NCBI GenBank assembly: GCA_001766965.1
Contig: MEKM01000147.1
Span: 1-5,253, forward strand
Origin: Acidobacteria bacterium RIFCSPHIGHO2_01_FULL_67_28
GTDB lineage: Bacteria > Acidobacteriota > Terriglobia > Acidiferrales > 2-02-FULL-67-57
Length of the DNA: 5,253 nucleotides
Reading direction: 5' to 3'
The notes below the pieces were generated by a model that did no database searches, was not told the origin of the DNA, and saw only the letters and a program-made list of their open reading frames with translations. How positions within the stretch are numbered: the first letter of the stretch is position 1; each line of letters opens with the position of its first letter. Shown in pieces: positions 5,066 to 5,253 of this stretch. Made by a program: the position numbers and the translations under genes.

Positions 5066-5253
5066 AGACTCAAGCTTCGCGGCGGCGCGGGTGAGGGCGG
5101 CCGTAAGCGCCTCAAGCTGGCGCTGGCCTTCGGCAAAGTCGCCGGCGTCAATGCTTTCGTGGACGCCCGGGAGCGGCACCGACGCATAGCCCGTGTAGGT
5201 GCCGGGCGCGTAGATGGCGTGCTTGAACCAGGGCCGCCCCGGCAGCCCCTCGG
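5057..5253 (-). CDS. C-terminus of a glutamate carboxypeptidase II-like M28 metallopeptidase (partial)
   Basis: The window holds only the last 64 codons, ending at TAG (5057-5059); the N-terminal and catalytic parts lie beyond the right edge. The visible sequence LPGRPWFKHAIYAPGTYTGYASVPLPGVHESID, followed by a helix GQRQLEALTAALTRAAAKLESL, matches the end of the transferrin-receptor-like dimerisation domain of PSMA/GCPII-type M28 peptidases (PSMA: LPDRPFYRHVIYAP, then KYAGESFPGIYDAL). In PSMA the K699-Y700 pair here binds the substrate glutamate side; this protein has Gly-Tyr, so glutamate specificity is doubtful and a general exopeptidase role is more likely. Many such bacterial proteins are exported, but a signal peptide cannot be checked. 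The gene is convergent with jag, and its stop codon lies inside the inverted-repeat element. Confidence 0.85.
   Translation of the reverse strand, partial: EGLPGRPWFKHAIYAPGTYTGYASVPLPGVHESIDAGDFAEGQRQLEALTAALTRAAAKLESLR

Noticed and set aside
1..5253. CRISPR array, tRNA or rRNA gene, transposase gene, phage gene or toxin-antitoxin pair
   Set aside because: I looked on both strands and found no regularly spaced repeats, tRNA-like cloverleaf, rRNA signature or matching protein motif.

Overview
The window is a conserved bacterial housekeeping block around the replication-initiation gene, with high GC and short gaps between genes. I infer a member of Acidobacteriota with moderate confidence. 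The reasons are the high GC, a divergent dnaA/rpmH pair, a KhpB/Jag protein without the N-terminal Jag domain, the style of the YidC core, and a PSMA-like M28 peptidase nearby. No marker gene settles the phylum, so this rests on recalled family resemblance.

Layout. Positions 13-1344 (minus) encode DnaA. Positions 1345-1742 hold no gene. They carry an array of DnaA-box-like 12-mers, a likely minus-strand dnaA promoter whose -35 lies inside another DnaA-box-like site, several small hairpins, and a good sigma70-type promoter firing toward rpmH. This is the best candidate for oriC, or at least a DnaA-responsive control region. From 1743 to 4889 (plus) runs one tight operon: rpmH, rnpA, yidD, yidC and jag/khpB. 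Two of its junctions are 4-nt ATGA overlaps (rnpA/yidD and yidC/jag). Positions 4890-5056 hold no gene and are packed with inverted repeats. One is an 18-bp perfect inverted repeat whose left arm is the end of jag. The other is a two-headed, REP/BIME-like element of about 120 bp that supplies an intrinsic terminator and contains the stop codon of the next gene. From 5057 to the window edge (minus) is the C-terminus of a glutamate-carboxypeptidase-II-like M28 peptidase, convergent with jag.

How it works together. DnaA starts replication and probably controls its own promoter. The operon couples ribosome assembly (L34), tRNA 5' maturation (RnpA), membrane protein insertion (YidD, YidC) and an RNA-binding regulator (Jag/KhpB). 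This is the ancestral bacterial origin-proximal arrangement, with the usual mnmE/mnmG continuation missing after jag.

I see no new multi-gene system. The most interesting points are the repeat structures at the 3' end, the DnaA-box array, and three substitutions at functional positions: DnaA KHH instead of RDH, YidC Asn instead of the groove Arg, and the KH loop ERQG instead of GxxG in Jag.
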